Shown here: piece after piece, positions 31,210 to 39,687 of the stretch
How positions within the stretch are numbered: position 1 is the first letter of the stretch
Layout: the number at the start of each line of letters is the position of its first letter
NCBI GenBank assembly: GCA_934597345.1
Contig: CAKTRJ010000015.1
Coordinates: 1-53,891, forward strand
Source of the DNA: an uncultured Oscillospiraceae bacterium
GTDB taxonomy: Bacteria; Bacillota; Clostridia; Oscillospirales; Oscillospiraceae
Reading direction: 5' to 3'
Length of the DNA stretch: 53,891 nt
The notes under the pieces: model-generated
What the model saw: only the letters and a program-made list of their open reading frames with translations
Told to the model about the DNA's origin: nothing
Databases searched by the model: none
Program-made: the position numbers and the translations under genes

Positions 31210-32796
31210 ATGCTGCGGCTGGAGGGCCTGAAGCTTCCCCCGGAAGCGGGGCAGGAACAACTGAAAACGAAGGCCGCCGCCGTGCTGCGCTGCTGCGAGG
31301 ATGATATGACCGAGCTGCGGGTGCTGCGCCGGGCCATCGACGCCCGTGACGGCCTGCGGTTCGTCTACACCGTGTCCGTCACCGTGAAGGACGAAACGCG
31401 GCTCCTGAAGCGCTGCCGGGACAGGCATGTGTCCCGCTATACGCCGGAGGTCTACGCCCTGCCGCCTGCCGTTACAGCGGTGGAGCTGCCGCCGGTGGTG
31501 GTAGGCATGGGGCCTGCGGGCCTGTTCGCGGCGCTGGTGCTGGCCCGGTGCGGGGCGAAGCCCATCGTGCTGGAGCGGGGCCAATGCGTGGAGCGCCGCC
31601 AGCAGGATGTGGAGCGCTTCTGGCGCAGCGGCGTGCTGGACACCGAATCCAACGTCCAGTTCGGTGAAGGCGGCGCAGGCGCGTTTTCCGACGGCAAGCT
31701 GAACACCGGCACCAAGGACCTGCGCCATCGTTACATTATGGAGCAGCTGGTGGCGTGCGGTGCGCCGGAGGACATCCTCTGGGACGCCAAGCCCCATGTG
31801 GGAACGGATATGCTGCATATCGCATTGCAGAACATGCGCAGAGAGCTACTGTCTTTGGGCGCGGATATCCGGTTCGGCCATAAGTTGACGGGCATCGCTG
31901 TGAAGGAAAACCATCTGACAGCACTGACGGTGGAAGGCCCCCAGGGTACCTACACGCTGTCTTGCCGTCAGGCGCTGCTGGCGCTGGGCCACAGTGCCCG
32001 GGACACAGTGGAGATGCTGCACGGCGCGGGAGTGGCCATGACCGCCAAGCCCTTTGCCGTAGGCGTGCGCATCGAGCACCGGCAGGCGGATATGGACGCG
32101 GCCCAATATAAACAGTATGCGGGCCACCCTTGTTTGCCGCCCTCCACCTATAAATTATCCTGCCATCTGGACAACGGCCGCAGCGCCTTCTCCTTCTGCG
32201 TCTGCCCCGGTGGGCAGGTGGTGGCCGCCGCCTCGGAGACGGGTCGGGTGGTCACCAACGGCATGAGCGAGTATGCCCGGGATAAGGAGAACATCAACGG
32301 CGCACTGCTGATCAACGTGACGCCGGAGGATTACGGCGGCAGGGATGACCCGCTGGCGGGCATCCGGTTCCAGCGTCAGATCGAGGCGGCGGCCTACGCC
32401 CTGGGCGGCGGGGACTACCGCGCGCCCTGCCAGCGGGTGGAGGACTTCCTGCTGGGCCGTCCCACCACGGCGGCGGGCCGCGTGACGCCCAGCTACCGAC
32501 CCGGCGTGACGTATACCGACCTGCACCGCTGCCTGCCGCCCTTTGTGGCGGACAGCATCGCCCGGGCATTGCCGCTGCTGGAGCGGAAGATCAAAGGCTA
32601 CGCCGCCCCCGACGCGCTGCTGACGGCGGTGGAGAGCCGTTCCTCCTCCCCGGTGCGCATCGGGCGGGACGAAACGTATCAGTGCAATATCCGCGGACTT
32701 TACCCCTGCGGCGAAGGGGCCGGGTATGCCGGAGGCATCCTGTCCGCCGCCGCTGACGGCATGCGCTGCGCGGAACAAATGATAAAGGAGTTGTGA
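31210..32796 (+). CDS. FAD-dependent dehydrogenase (COG2509 type)
   Basis: 528 residues, cytoplasmic. An N-terminal domain of about 90 residues precedes the Rossmann FAD site (VVVGMGPAGLFAALVLARCG, then LERG). The marks FGEGGAGAFSDGKLNTG and, near the end, YPCGEGAGYAGGILSAAADG bind the flavin ends. These proteins occur widely in Clostridia with no fixed substrate. AAAGGAGG precedes ATG. The next gene starts 2 bp after the stop, so the two form an operon. Confidence 0.88.
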   Translation: MLRLEGLKLPPEAGQEQLKTKAAAVLRCCEDDMTELRVLRRAIDARDGLRFVYTVSVTVKDETRLLKRCRDRHVSRYTPEVYALPPAVTAVELPPVVVGMGPAGLFAALVLARCGAKPIVLERGQCVERRQQDVERFWRSGVLDTESNVQFGEGGAGAFSDGKLNTGTKDLRHRYIMEQLVACGAPEDILWDAKPHVGTDMLHIALQNMRRELLSLGADIRFGHKLTGIAVKENHLTALTVEGPQGTYTLSCRQALLALGHSARDTVEMLHGAGVAMTAKPFAVGVRIEHRQADMDAAQYKQYAGHPCLPPSTYKLSCHLDNGRSAFSFCVCPGGQVVAAASETGRVVTNGMSEYARDKENINGALLINVTPEDYGGRDDPLAGIRFQRQIEAAAYALGGGDYRAPCQRVEDFLLGRPTTAAGRVTPSYRPGVTYTDLHRCLPPFVADSIARALPLLERKIKGYAAPDALLTAVESRSSSPVRIGRDETYQCNIRGLYPCGEGAGYAGGILSAAADGMRCAEQMIKEL

Positions 32797-32798
32797 CC

Positions 32799-33764
32799 AT
32801 GAAAAAGATCGCAGTTGTGGAAAAATTCTTCGAGCCGCACCATCAGCGGCAGATCGAAGCGGTGGCTGCAAAGTACGGCTACACCGCGGACTATTACATG
32901 GACGGCGTGCTGCCTGAGGAGCGGGCCGGAGAATATGAGATCGTATACGGCATGCCCGACCGGAAGGACCTGAAGAGTATGACGCAGCTGAAATGGTTCT
33001 GCGCCAGCTTTGCCGGTGTGGACCGCTATGTGGACGAGGCCCTGTATCCTCACGAGGGCGTGCTGCTGAGCAACTCCGCCGGAGCCTACGGCGTCACCAT
33101 TGCCGAGCATATCCTCATGGTGACACTGATGCTGCTGCGGCAGATGCTGCCCACCGTGAAGGCCGTGGAAGAAAAGGTGTGGCTGCCGCCGCTGCCGGTG
33201 CGCTCCATCTGCGGGGCCAGCATCACCGTGCTGGGCACCGGCGACATCGGCACCAGCTTTGCCCGCCGGGCCAAGGCCATGGGGGCCAGATCCATCTGCG
33301 GCGTCCGCCGTACCATCAAGCCCGCTGACCCGGCCTTTGACCGGATCGTGACCCTCTCCGATCTGGACAGCGTGCTGCCGGATACCGACATTCTGGTGAT
33401 GGCCCTGCCCTCCACCGGCGAGACCGTGGGCGTGCTGAGCCGTGAGCGCATCGCCCTGCTGCCGCGGCAGGCCGTGGTGGTCAATGTGGGCCGCGGCACC
33501 GCCATTGATCAGGAGGCGCTGGCGGAGGCCCTGAACGCGGAGCGCATCGCCGGTGCTGCGCTGGACGTGTTCGTCCCCGAGCCGCTGCCCCGGGATCACT
33601 ACCTGTGGACGACGAAGAACCTGCTCATCACGCCCCATGTGGCGGGCAACATGTCTCTGGGCTATACCCGCGACAAGGATGTGGATATGTTCTGCGAGGA
33701 TCTGGAGAACTTCGCCGCGGGCCGTCCCCTGGCTCATCTGGTGAACCGGAAGCTGGGCTATTGA
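32799..33764 (+). CDS. D-isomer-specific 2-hydroxyacid dehydrogenase
   Basis: 321 residues. The NAD-binding core has ITVLGTGDIGTSFARRAKAMG. The catalytic pattern includes Arg in VNVGRGTAIDQEAL, a Glu-containing FVPEPLP block and His in TPHVAGN. It interconverts a 2-oxoacid and a D-2-hydroxyacid with NAD(P)H; substrate not readable. Coupled to the preceding flavoprotein. The ATG follows AAGGAGTTGTGACC. Confidence 0.9.
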   Translation: MKKIAVVEKFFEPHHQRQIEAVAAKYGYTADYYMDGVLPEERAGEYEIVYGMPDRKDLKSMTQLKWFCASFAGVDRYVDEALYPHEGVLLSNSAGAYGVTIAEHILMVTLMLLRQMLPTVKAVEEKVWLPPLPVRSICGASITVLGTGDIGTSFARRAKAMGARSICGVRRTIKPADPAFDRIVTLSDLDSVLPDTDILVMALPSTGETVGVLSRERIALLPRQAVVVNVGRGTAIDQEALAEALNAERIAGAALDVFVPEPLPRDHYLWTTKNLLITPHVAGNMSLGYTRDKDVDMFCEDLENFAAGRPLAHLVNRKLGY

Positions 33765-33787
33765 GAATTTAAATAACAAATTTACCT

Positions 33788-33822
33788 GGGAACAGCCGTG
33801 CTTACACGGCTGTTCCCTTTCT
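33788..33822 (+). terminator. Terminator of the flavoprotein/dehydrogenase operon
   Basis: GGGAACAGCCGTG/CACGGCTGTTCCC hairpin then TTTCTTTT. The stretch 33823-34014 before the lyase gene is AT-rich and probably holds its promoter; I could not pick one box pair with confidence. Confidence 0.85.
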
Positions 33823-34014
33823 TTTCCCGAGATCAGGAAATTTTTGTCAGGTGATCTCCATTGAGATCCCGCCTTTTGTTATAACCTGAATAGATAACAA
33901 GACATCGACTTTGGGAACTACCACATGTTTTGGTGATTATGTTATATTTTAGGAAGGAGAGATTTTATAAAATAGGCAGAAACGACAAATATTTTGATGC
34001 AGGAGGAGCAAATT

Positions 34015-35208
34015 ATGATGAACCCCAACGTCGGCCTGGGTACCAAGGCCATTCACGCCGGTAACGTAAAGGACGCGCAGTACGGCGCGCTGACCACCCC
34101 CATCTACCAGACCTCTACCTTCGTGTTCGACAGCTGCGAGCAGGGCGGCCGCCGCTTCGCCGGTGCGGAAGCCGGTTATATCTACACCCGTCTGGGCAAC
34201 CCCACTGTCTCCGTGCTGGAGAATAAGGTGGCGGCGCTGGAGGGCGGCGAGGCCTGCGTGGCTGCCGCTTCCGGTATGGGCGCCATTTCCTCCGCCCTGT
34301 GGACCATCGCCGGCGCAGGCAAGCACATCGTGGCCGACGGCACCCTGTACGGCTGCACCTTCGCCCTGCTGAACCACGGCATGAGCCGCTATGGTGTTGA
34401 AGTCAGCTTCGTGGACACCTCCGATCTGGCCGCCGTGAAGGCCGCCCTGAAGGAGAACACCTGCGCCGTGTATCTGGAGACCCCCGCCAACCCCAACCTG
34501 AAGATCACCGACATCGCCGCGGTGGCCGAGGTGGCGCACGCCTATAACCCCGCCATCAAAGTGGTGTGCGACAACACCTTCGCCTCCCCCGCCCTGCAGA
34601 ATCCTCTGGCACTGGGCGCCGATGTGGTGGTCCACTCCGCCACCAAGTACCTGAACGGCCACGGCGACGTGATCGCGGGCTTCGTGGTGGGCAAGGCCGA
34701 CTTCATCGGTGAAGTCCGTATGTTCGGCCTGAAGGACATGACCGGCGCGGTCATGGACCCCTTTGCCGCTTACCTGATCCTCCGCGGCCTCAAGACGCTG
34801 GAGATCCGCATGGAGCGCCACTGCGCCAACGCCAGGGCCATTGCCGAGTTCCTTGACAAGCATCCCGCTGTGGAGAAGGTCTATTATCCCGGTCTGAAGG
34901 ATCACGTCGGCCACGACATCGCCGCACGCCAGATGAAGGACTTCGGCGGCATGCTGAGCTTCGAGGTCAAGGGCGGCCGCGCCGCCGGCACCAAGCTGGT
35001 CAACTCCCTGCACCTGATCACCGTGGCCGTGTCTCTGGGCGACGCCGAGACCCTGATCGAGCATCCCGCCTCCATGACCCACTCCACCTATACCGAGGAG
35101 GAGCTGGCCGCCTCCGGCATCCCCGCCGGTCTGATCCGCCTGTCCGCCGGTCTGGAGAATGCCGAGGACATCATCGCCGATCTGGAGCAGGCTCTGGCCC
35201 AGCTGTAA
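34015..35208 (+). CDS. Methionine gamma-lyase-type PLP enzyme
   Basis: 397 residues, the usual length. Cys/Met metabolism fold: PIYQTSTF, YIYTRLGNPT, ASGMGAISS, VCDNTFASP, PLP lysine in VHSATKYLNGHGD, and HPASMTHSTYTEEE near the end. The cysteine in TLYGCTFALLNHG is found in methionine gamma-lyases and absent from most cystathionine enzymes, so splitting methionine to methanethiol, ammonia and 2-oxobutyrate is likely. Starts at the first of two ATGs after GGAGGAG. The LysR regulator lies convergently downstream. Confidence 0.88.
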   Translation: MMNPNVGLGTKAIHAGNVKDAQYGALTTPIYQTSTFVFDSCEQGGRRFAGAEAGYIYTRLGNPTVSVLENKVAALEGGEACVAAASGMGAISSALWTIAGAGKHIVADGTLYGCTFALLNHGMSRYGVEVSFVDTSDLAAVKAALKENTCAVYLETPANPNLKITDIAAVAEVAHAYNPAIKVVCDNTFASPALQNPLALGADVVVHSATKYLNGHGDVIAGFVVGKADFIGEVRMFGLKDMTGAVMDPFAAYLILRGLKTLEIRMERHCANARAIAEFLDKHPAVEKVYYPGLKDHVGHDIAARQMKDFGGMLSFEVKGGRAAGTKLVNSLHLITVAVSLGDAETLIEHPASMTHSTYTEEELAASGIPAGLIRLSAGLENAEDIIADLEQALAQL

Positions 35209-35228
35209 AAACGCATAAAACCATAAAA

Positions 35229-35260
35229 AAATGAGGGCCGCCGGCCCTCATTTTTTATGC
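35229..35260. terminator. Bidirectional terminator between the lyase and lysR
   Basis: AAAAAATGAGGGCC/GGCCCTCATTTTTT hairpin. Confidence 0.9.
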
Positions 35261-35264
35261 TCTT

Positions 35265-36182
35265 TCAGCCTTCCAGCTCCCGCAATATCTGCTGCAGGAT
35301 CTCCACAAACTCCCGGCCGGAGTCGCTGAGAGGGACCGACCGCAGCTTGATATAGCCCAGGCGCATATCGTGCTGGCCCGTCAGCGGCACCGTCACCAGC
35401 CGGTCGTCACCGAAGCCCTCCGGCAGCACGCCGCTTCCGGTGGAGACGCAGTTGGTATGGGCGATGACACTGTAAATGGTGGCCCGGTCGGACACACAGA
35501 CCACCTGATTGAAATCGGCGGCGGTACCCACCACCACCTCTTCGGCATAGTTGAGGTTGGTGTCGCTCTGGGTAAAGGCGGCGTAAGGGTACTGGTGCAG
35601 CTGTTCCAGCGTCACGGAGCTTTCCCCGGACAGCGGGTGGCCCCGGCGCATGAACACATGGGGCCGCAGGCGGGCCAGCTGATGGAATTCCAGATTCCGC
35701 CCCTCCAGAATACGGCGGATGAAGTGCTCCGTCATGTCGGACACGAAAATGACGCCCAGATCGCTCTGCTGCTGGGCCACCTGCTCGATGACGGCGGCCA
35801 TCTCCACCTCCTTGAAGCTGACCTCGATCCGGGGCTCCTCCCGCAGGTGCAGGAACTCCACGAACGCCTTGGCGCAGAAGGGGTAGCGCTGGGCGGCAAT
35901 GGACAGCGTGACCCGGTTCTCCGCCCGGCGCTCGCTGTAATAGCGGGTGATCTTGCGGCTGCGCTCCACAATGGGGGTGATCTGGTTCAGCAGCTCCCGG
36001 CCGTCCTCTGTCAGGGCCACGCCCCGGTTGGAGCGGTGGAAGATGGTGATGCCCAGCTCGTTCTCCACCTCGGCAATGGCGCTGGACAGGGCGGACTGGG
36101 ACACGAACAGGTTCTGGGCCGCCCGGTTGATGGAGCCGCAGCGGTCCACCTCCAGAATATAGCTCATTTGCAGCAACGTCAT
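35265..36182 (-). CDS. LysR-family transcriptional regulator
   Basis: 305 residues. N-terminal winged helix-turn-helix (YILEVDRCGSINRAAQNLFVSQSALSSAIAEVENELGI, FHRSNRGVALTEDG) and a periplasmic-binding-like effector domain. The start is at MTLLQMSYIL with GAGGTG upstream; a longer frame to 36314 runs into the proS terminator. It is convergent with the methionine gamma-lyase gene, so regulation of that gene is possible but not shown. Confidence 0.92.
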   Translation of the reverse strand: MTLLQMSYILEVDRCGSINRAAQNLFVSQSALSSAIAEVENELGITIFHRSNRGVALTEDGRELLNQITPIVERSRKITRYYSERRAENRVTLSIAAQRYPFCAKAFVEFLHLREEPRIEVSFKEVEMAAVIEQVAQQQSDLGVIFVSDMTEHFIRRILEGRNLEFHQLARLRPHVFMRRGHPLSGESSVTLEQLHQYPYAAFTQSDTNLNYAEEVVVGTAADFNQVVCVSDRATIYSVIAHTNCVSTGSGVLPEGFGDDRLVTVPLTGQHDMRLGYIKLRSVPLSDSGREFVEILQQILRELEG

Positions 36183-36237
36183 GGCACACACCTCGCTTTT
36201 CTCCTTCCAGCATACAGGAAACGCCGCGAAAATGCAA

Positions 36238-36270
36238 CAAAAAGAGAGAGTCCTCCGGGCTCTCTCTTTT
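36238..36270 (-). terminator. Terminator of proS
   Basis: AAAAAGAGAGAGTCC/GGGCTCTCTCTTTTT hairpin beyond the proS stop. Confidence 0.85.
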
Positions 36271-36277
36271 TCGCTGT

Positions 36278-37717
36278 TTAATAGGCCACGCCCCAGTAGA
36301 TGTCGGTGGTGCATTCCTTACCGCACACCGGGCACTTGCCGGTGGTGCCGGACTGCTTCAGCGGCATGCAGCGGCTGGACACACCGGCCTTCTCCTTCAT
36401 GGCCAGCTCGCACTCCAGACCGCCGCACCACTTGGTACGGGCGAAGCCGCCGCGGTCCTGAGCCATGTCGCGCACCTCTTCCCATGTGGTCAGGTCGAAG
36501 GTGTTGTCCTCCAGATTCTTCTCCGCCATGGCGTACAGGTTGTCATGGATATCCTTCAGCAGGCTCTGCACAGCGGACTCCAGATCGGCCAGCGGCACGA
36601 AGGTCTTTTCGCCGGTATCGCGGCGGGCGATACAGCACTGCTCCTTCTCCATATCCTTGGGGCCGATCTCCACACGCAGGGGCACGCCCTTCATCTCATA
36701 CTGGGCAAACTTCCAGCCGGGGGACTGCTCGCTGTCGTCCATCTTCACCCGCAGGTCCATGGCCGTCAGGCGATCCTTCAGGGCGGCGGCGGCATCCAGC
36801 ACACCGGGCTTATGCTGGGCGATGGGGACCACCACCACCTGAATGGGGGCCACGGCGGGCGGCAGCACCAGACCGTTGTTGTCGGAGTGGGTCATGATGC
36901 ACGCGCCGATAAGGCGGGTAGTAGCGCCCCAGCTGGTCTGGAAGGGATACTGCAGCTTGTTGTCCCGGCCGGTGAAGGTCACGTCATAGGCGCGGGAGAA
37001 CTTGTCGCCGAAGTAGTGGCTGGTGCCGGACTGGAGGGCCTTGCGGTCCTTCATCATGGCCTCGATGGTATAGGTAGCCTCTGCCCCGGCGAACTTCTCC
37101 TTGTCGGTCTTGCGGCCCTTCACCACCGGCATGGCCAGCGCGTCGCGGCAGAAGTCGGCATAGCAGTTCAGCTGCTGCTCGGTCTCGGCAATGGCCTCCT
37201 CGGCGGTCTCGTGGATGGTGTGGCCCTCCTGCCACCAGAACTCGCGGCTGCGCAGGAAGGGACGAGTGGTCTTTTCCCAGCGGATGACGGAGCACCACTG
37301 GTTATACAGCATGGGCAGCTCACGGTAGCTCTGTAGCACGTTGTGCCAATGGTCACAGAACATGGTCTCGGAGGTGGGGCGGAAGGCCAGACGCTCCTCC
37401 AGCGGCTCGCTGCCGCCGTGGGTGACCCATGCCACCTCGGGGGCGAAGCCCTGCACCAGCTCGCCTTCCTTTTTCAGCAGGCTCTCCGGGATCAGAACGG
37501 GCATAGCCACGTTCACATGGCCGGTCTTTTTGAACATGCCGTCCATGATACGCTGGATGTTCTCCCAGATGGCGTAGCCATAGGGACGCAGGATCATAAA
37601 GCCCTTCACGGACGCATAGTCCACCAGCTCCGCCTTCAGGCAGATATCGGTGTACCACTTGGCGAAGTCCACCTCCATGGGGGTGATGGCTTCCACGTTT
37701 CTCTGGTCTTTTGCCAT
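36278..37717 (-). CDS. proS: Prolyl-tRNA synthetase, archaeal/eukaryotic (type 3) form
   Basis: 479 residues. Class II core: motif 2 near WCSVIRWEKTTRPFLRSREFWWQEGHT and motif 3-like TRLIGACIMTHSDNNGLVLPP, followed by an anticodon-binding domain (VVPIAQHK...). A C-terminal zinc domain has C in KWCGGLECE and CPVCGKEC. There is no bacterial insertion editing domain between motifs 2 and 3, which places it in the ProS type 3 class. The start ATG follows GAGGTTATACATT. No T-box is seen in its short leader. Confidence 0.95.
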   Translation of the reverse strand: MAKDQRNVEAITPMEVDFAKWYTDICLKAELVDYASVKGFMILRPYGYAIWENIQRIMDGMFKKTGHVNVAMPVLIPESLLKKEGELVQGFAPEVAWVTHGGSEPLEERLAFRPTSETMFCDHWHNVLQSYRELPMLYNQWCSVIRWEKTTRPFLRSREFWWQEGHTIHETAEEAIAETEQQLNCYADFCRDALAMPVVKGRKTDKEKFAGAEATYTIEAMMKDRKALQSGTSHYFGDKFSRAYDVTFTGRDNKLQYPFQTSWGATTRLIGACIMTHSDNNGLVLPPAVAPIQVVVVPIAQHKPGVLDAAAALKDRLTAMDLRVKMDDSEQSPGWKFAQYEMKGVPLRVEIGPKDMEKEQCCIARRDTGEKTFVPLADLESAVQSLLKDIHDNLYAMAEKNLEDNTFDLTTWEEVRDMAQDRGGFARTKWCGGLECELAMKEKAGVSSRCMPLKQSGTTGKCPVCGKECTTDIYWGVAY

Positions 37718-37767
37718 AATGTATAACCTCAATTCCCGCGGCATAAGCGCGTTATTCTCGAAACTTT

Positions 37768-37796
37768 ATTGTATCGGGAAATATACCGCTTGTCAA
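37768..37796 (-). promoter_or_regulatory. Promoter of proS
   Basis: TTGACA (37791-37796), 17 bp, TACAAT (37768-37773). Confidence 0.8.
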
Positions 37797-37817
37797 GATT
37801 TCCCGCCCCTTTTGCGT

Positions 37818-37850
37818 GAAAAAGAACGGCCCGGAGGCCGTTCCTTTCGC
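37818..37850 (-). terminator. Terminator of the sigma/anti-sigma operon
   Basis: AAAGAACGGCC/GGCCGTTCCTTT hairpin just after the stop of the anti-sigma-type gene. Confidence 0.8.
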
Positions 37851-37855
37851 TGTGT

Positions 37856-38995
37856 TCACTTTACCGGGATCTCCAGCGTGCCGAAGCGGATGTGATCCAC
37901 CTGCGTCACGTCGATGGGAACGTCAAAGCAGTAGTCGATGGAGGTATAATCCGGCCCCTGTACAGCAGAGCCGTCTGCTCCGATCTCCACGGCGCTGCCG
38001 TCCTTCATGACCAACGCGAAGTTCTTCACGCCGTAGCCCACATTGGTGCCCTCGGCGATGGTTTCATCATACGGGTAGCTGTACTCACCCACCACGGCCA
38101 GAGGCGAAATACGGAAGTATTCCAGCGTGAGGGGATAGCCCGGCTCCGACCATACGCTTTCGGTAGTCCGTCCGGACGCATCCACATAGATCGTGGGCGA
38201 CGGCTTGGCGTTCCGGCCGATCTCAAAGCTCCAGTCCCCCTCCAGCAGTGCCTCATAGGGAAGATCCGTGTTCCAGGGCTTCCACCAGATGTTGTGGAAC
38301 CGCAGCTGCTTGGGTTTGCCGTCCGTAAAGGACAAAGCGGTGAAGTCGTCTCCCTCCGTTTCCTTGAGTTCGGCGACGTCTCTGGTAGTCAGGTATGACG
38401 ATCTGAGCTTCACCACCACCTCCACAACGTTGTCGCCGGGGGTCTCGTCGAACCAGTCAAAGTTACAGCTCACGCCGGGGATATCGTACCCATCGCTGGT
38501 GATGAAATCATGTCCCTCGGCATAATTCCACGGCTGCATGTTGCCCTCACCCTCTTTGTAAGTGTACAGCTCTGTTCCCTCCGGCGCTTCGATGCGCAGA
38601 CGGAGGTAATAGTTATTCTCGTCGCAGATGGCCGCCAACGGCGTGATGGTGGTACCGTTGCTGGTAACGGGCTGCATGTCCGTGGTGCCCATCTCCTCCA
38701 TCAGCTGCTTCTGCTCCGCCGTCAGGTCACCGAAATAGCCCTTGAAGCTGTCGGCCACGCCCAGTTTGGCGGCGGCCACGGTGGCGGTACACATGACCGC
38801 CACGATGGCGGCGATCAGCAGCCCTCTGGCCACACGGCGGGTCTTTCTCACCGCAGGACGTCCGCCCTGCTGATTCTCGATCTTTTTCATCGTCAACTCC
38901 TTGATCCGGCGGAGGGCGGCTTCATCGCACCCCGGCGCAGGCGTTACGGTATCGTCCCGCACGTCGTCCATCAGGTCATAGATGTTGTATTCCAT
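37856..38995 (-). CDS. Putative anti-sigma factor with one TM segment (DUF4179-like)
   Basis: 379 residues. A cytoplasmic N-terminus of ~55 residues (begins MEYNIYDLMDDVRDD) precedes one transmembrane helix (GLLIAAIVAVMCTATVAAAKLG). The large extracellular part is rich in beta strands. This is the layout of membrane anti-sigma factors that hold an ECF sigma factor through the N-terminal segment. It lies 19 bp downstream of the sigma gene in the same operon, which supports the role. The signal sensed is unknown. Confidence 0.82.
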   Translation of the reverse strand: MEYNIYDLMDDVRDDTVTPAPGCDEAALRRIKELTMKKIENQQGGRPAVRKTRRVARGLLIAAIVAVMCTATVAAAKLGVADSFKGYFGDLTAEQKQLMEEMGTTDMQPVTSNGTTITPLAAICDENNYYLRLRIEAPEGTELYTYKEGEGNMQPWNYAEGHDFITSDGYDIPGVSCNFDWFDETPGDNVVEVVVKLRSSYLTTRDVAELKETEGDDFTALSFTDGKPKQLRFHNIWWKPWNTDLPYEALLEGDWSFEIGRNAKPSPTIYVDASGRTTESVWSEPGYPLTLEYFRISPLAVVGEYSYPYDETIAEGTNVGYGVKNFALVMKDGSAVEIGADGSAVQGPDYTSIDYCFDVPIDVTQVDHIRFGTLEIPVK

Positions 38996-39014
38996 TTGCC
39001 GTTCCTCCTGTTCC

Positions 39015-39560
39015 TTATGCTTCCTCCGCCAGCAGGCGGGACTTCAGCTTCTCCCGTCCCCTGCTGAGCCGTGATTTGACAGCGGATTCCGTCAGCTCCA
39101 TAGCTGCCGCGATCTGGGCGATCTTCTCATAGTAGTAGTAAAACCGCAGGAATATCTCCCGATCCACCGGCTCCATAGCCAGCAGGGCTGACCGCACGCG
39201 GGCGGCGCGCTCCCGCCGCTCCAGAAGGCTTTCCGGCGTGTGGGGGTCCACCAGCACCGCGTCCTCCGGCAGCGGCACAGTCCGGGACGCCTGACGCAGC
39301 TTGTTCTTGGCGCTGTTGCGGGCCGCCGCCCCCAGATAGGACTTGACCGCGCCGCCGCGCACCTGTCCGGCGTTGTTCCAGAAGCCCAGAAACACGTCGG
39401 AGACCGCCTCCTCCACGTCGGCGTCTGTCATATAAGCGCCCATCACATTGCGGATGATGGCGGCGGCATACGCGCCATACCGGTCAATAAACCACGCCAG
39501 CGCTTCCTGCGAGCCCTGCTTCAGCTGCCACAGGGCCTGTTCCTCTGTCAAATGGATCAC
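39015..39560 (-). CDS. ECF-type RNA polymerase sigma factor
   Basis: 181 residues. Region 2 shows DADVEEAVSDVFLGFWNN and YLGAAARNSAKNKLR. Region 4 shows PVDREIFLRFYYYYEKIAQIAAAMELTESAVKSRLSRGREKL, a helix-turn-helix that reads the -35 box. It would direct RNA polymerase to a small stress regulon. The membrane anti-sigma-type gene follows immediately. Start ATG has GGAAGTG upstream. Confidence 0.93.
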   Translation of the reverse strand: MIHLTEEQALWQLKQGSQEALAWFIDRYGAYAAAIIRNVMGAYMTDADVEEAVSDVFLGFWNNAGQVRGGAVKSYLGAAARNSAKNKLRQASRTVPLPEDAVLVDPHTPESLLERRERAARVRSALLAMEPVDREIFLRFYYYYEKIAQIAAAMELTESAVKSRLSRGREKLKSRLLAEEA

Positions 39561-39649
39561 TTCCTTTGCGGAGATCTTGGTTGACGGCCGTCACTCATAA
39601 TAACACACCTGCCGGGAAAAAGTCGCGCCCAGCGGCAAATTTGCGCAAA

Positions 39650-39684
39650 AAACAGCAAGGGCAGCGCCCTTGCTGTTTTTTCCT
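39650..39684 (-). terminator. Terminator of the aldo/keto reductase gene
   Basis: AAACAGCAAGGGC/GCCCTTGCTGTTTTTT hairpin. The stretch 39561-39649 has no gene that I can support. Confidence 0.85.
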
Positions 39685-39687
39685 ATG

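Noticed and set aside
33823..34014. SAM or other riboswitch before the methionine gamma-lyase gene
   Set aside because: The gap shows no recognisable riboswitch core and no terminator between promoter region and start.
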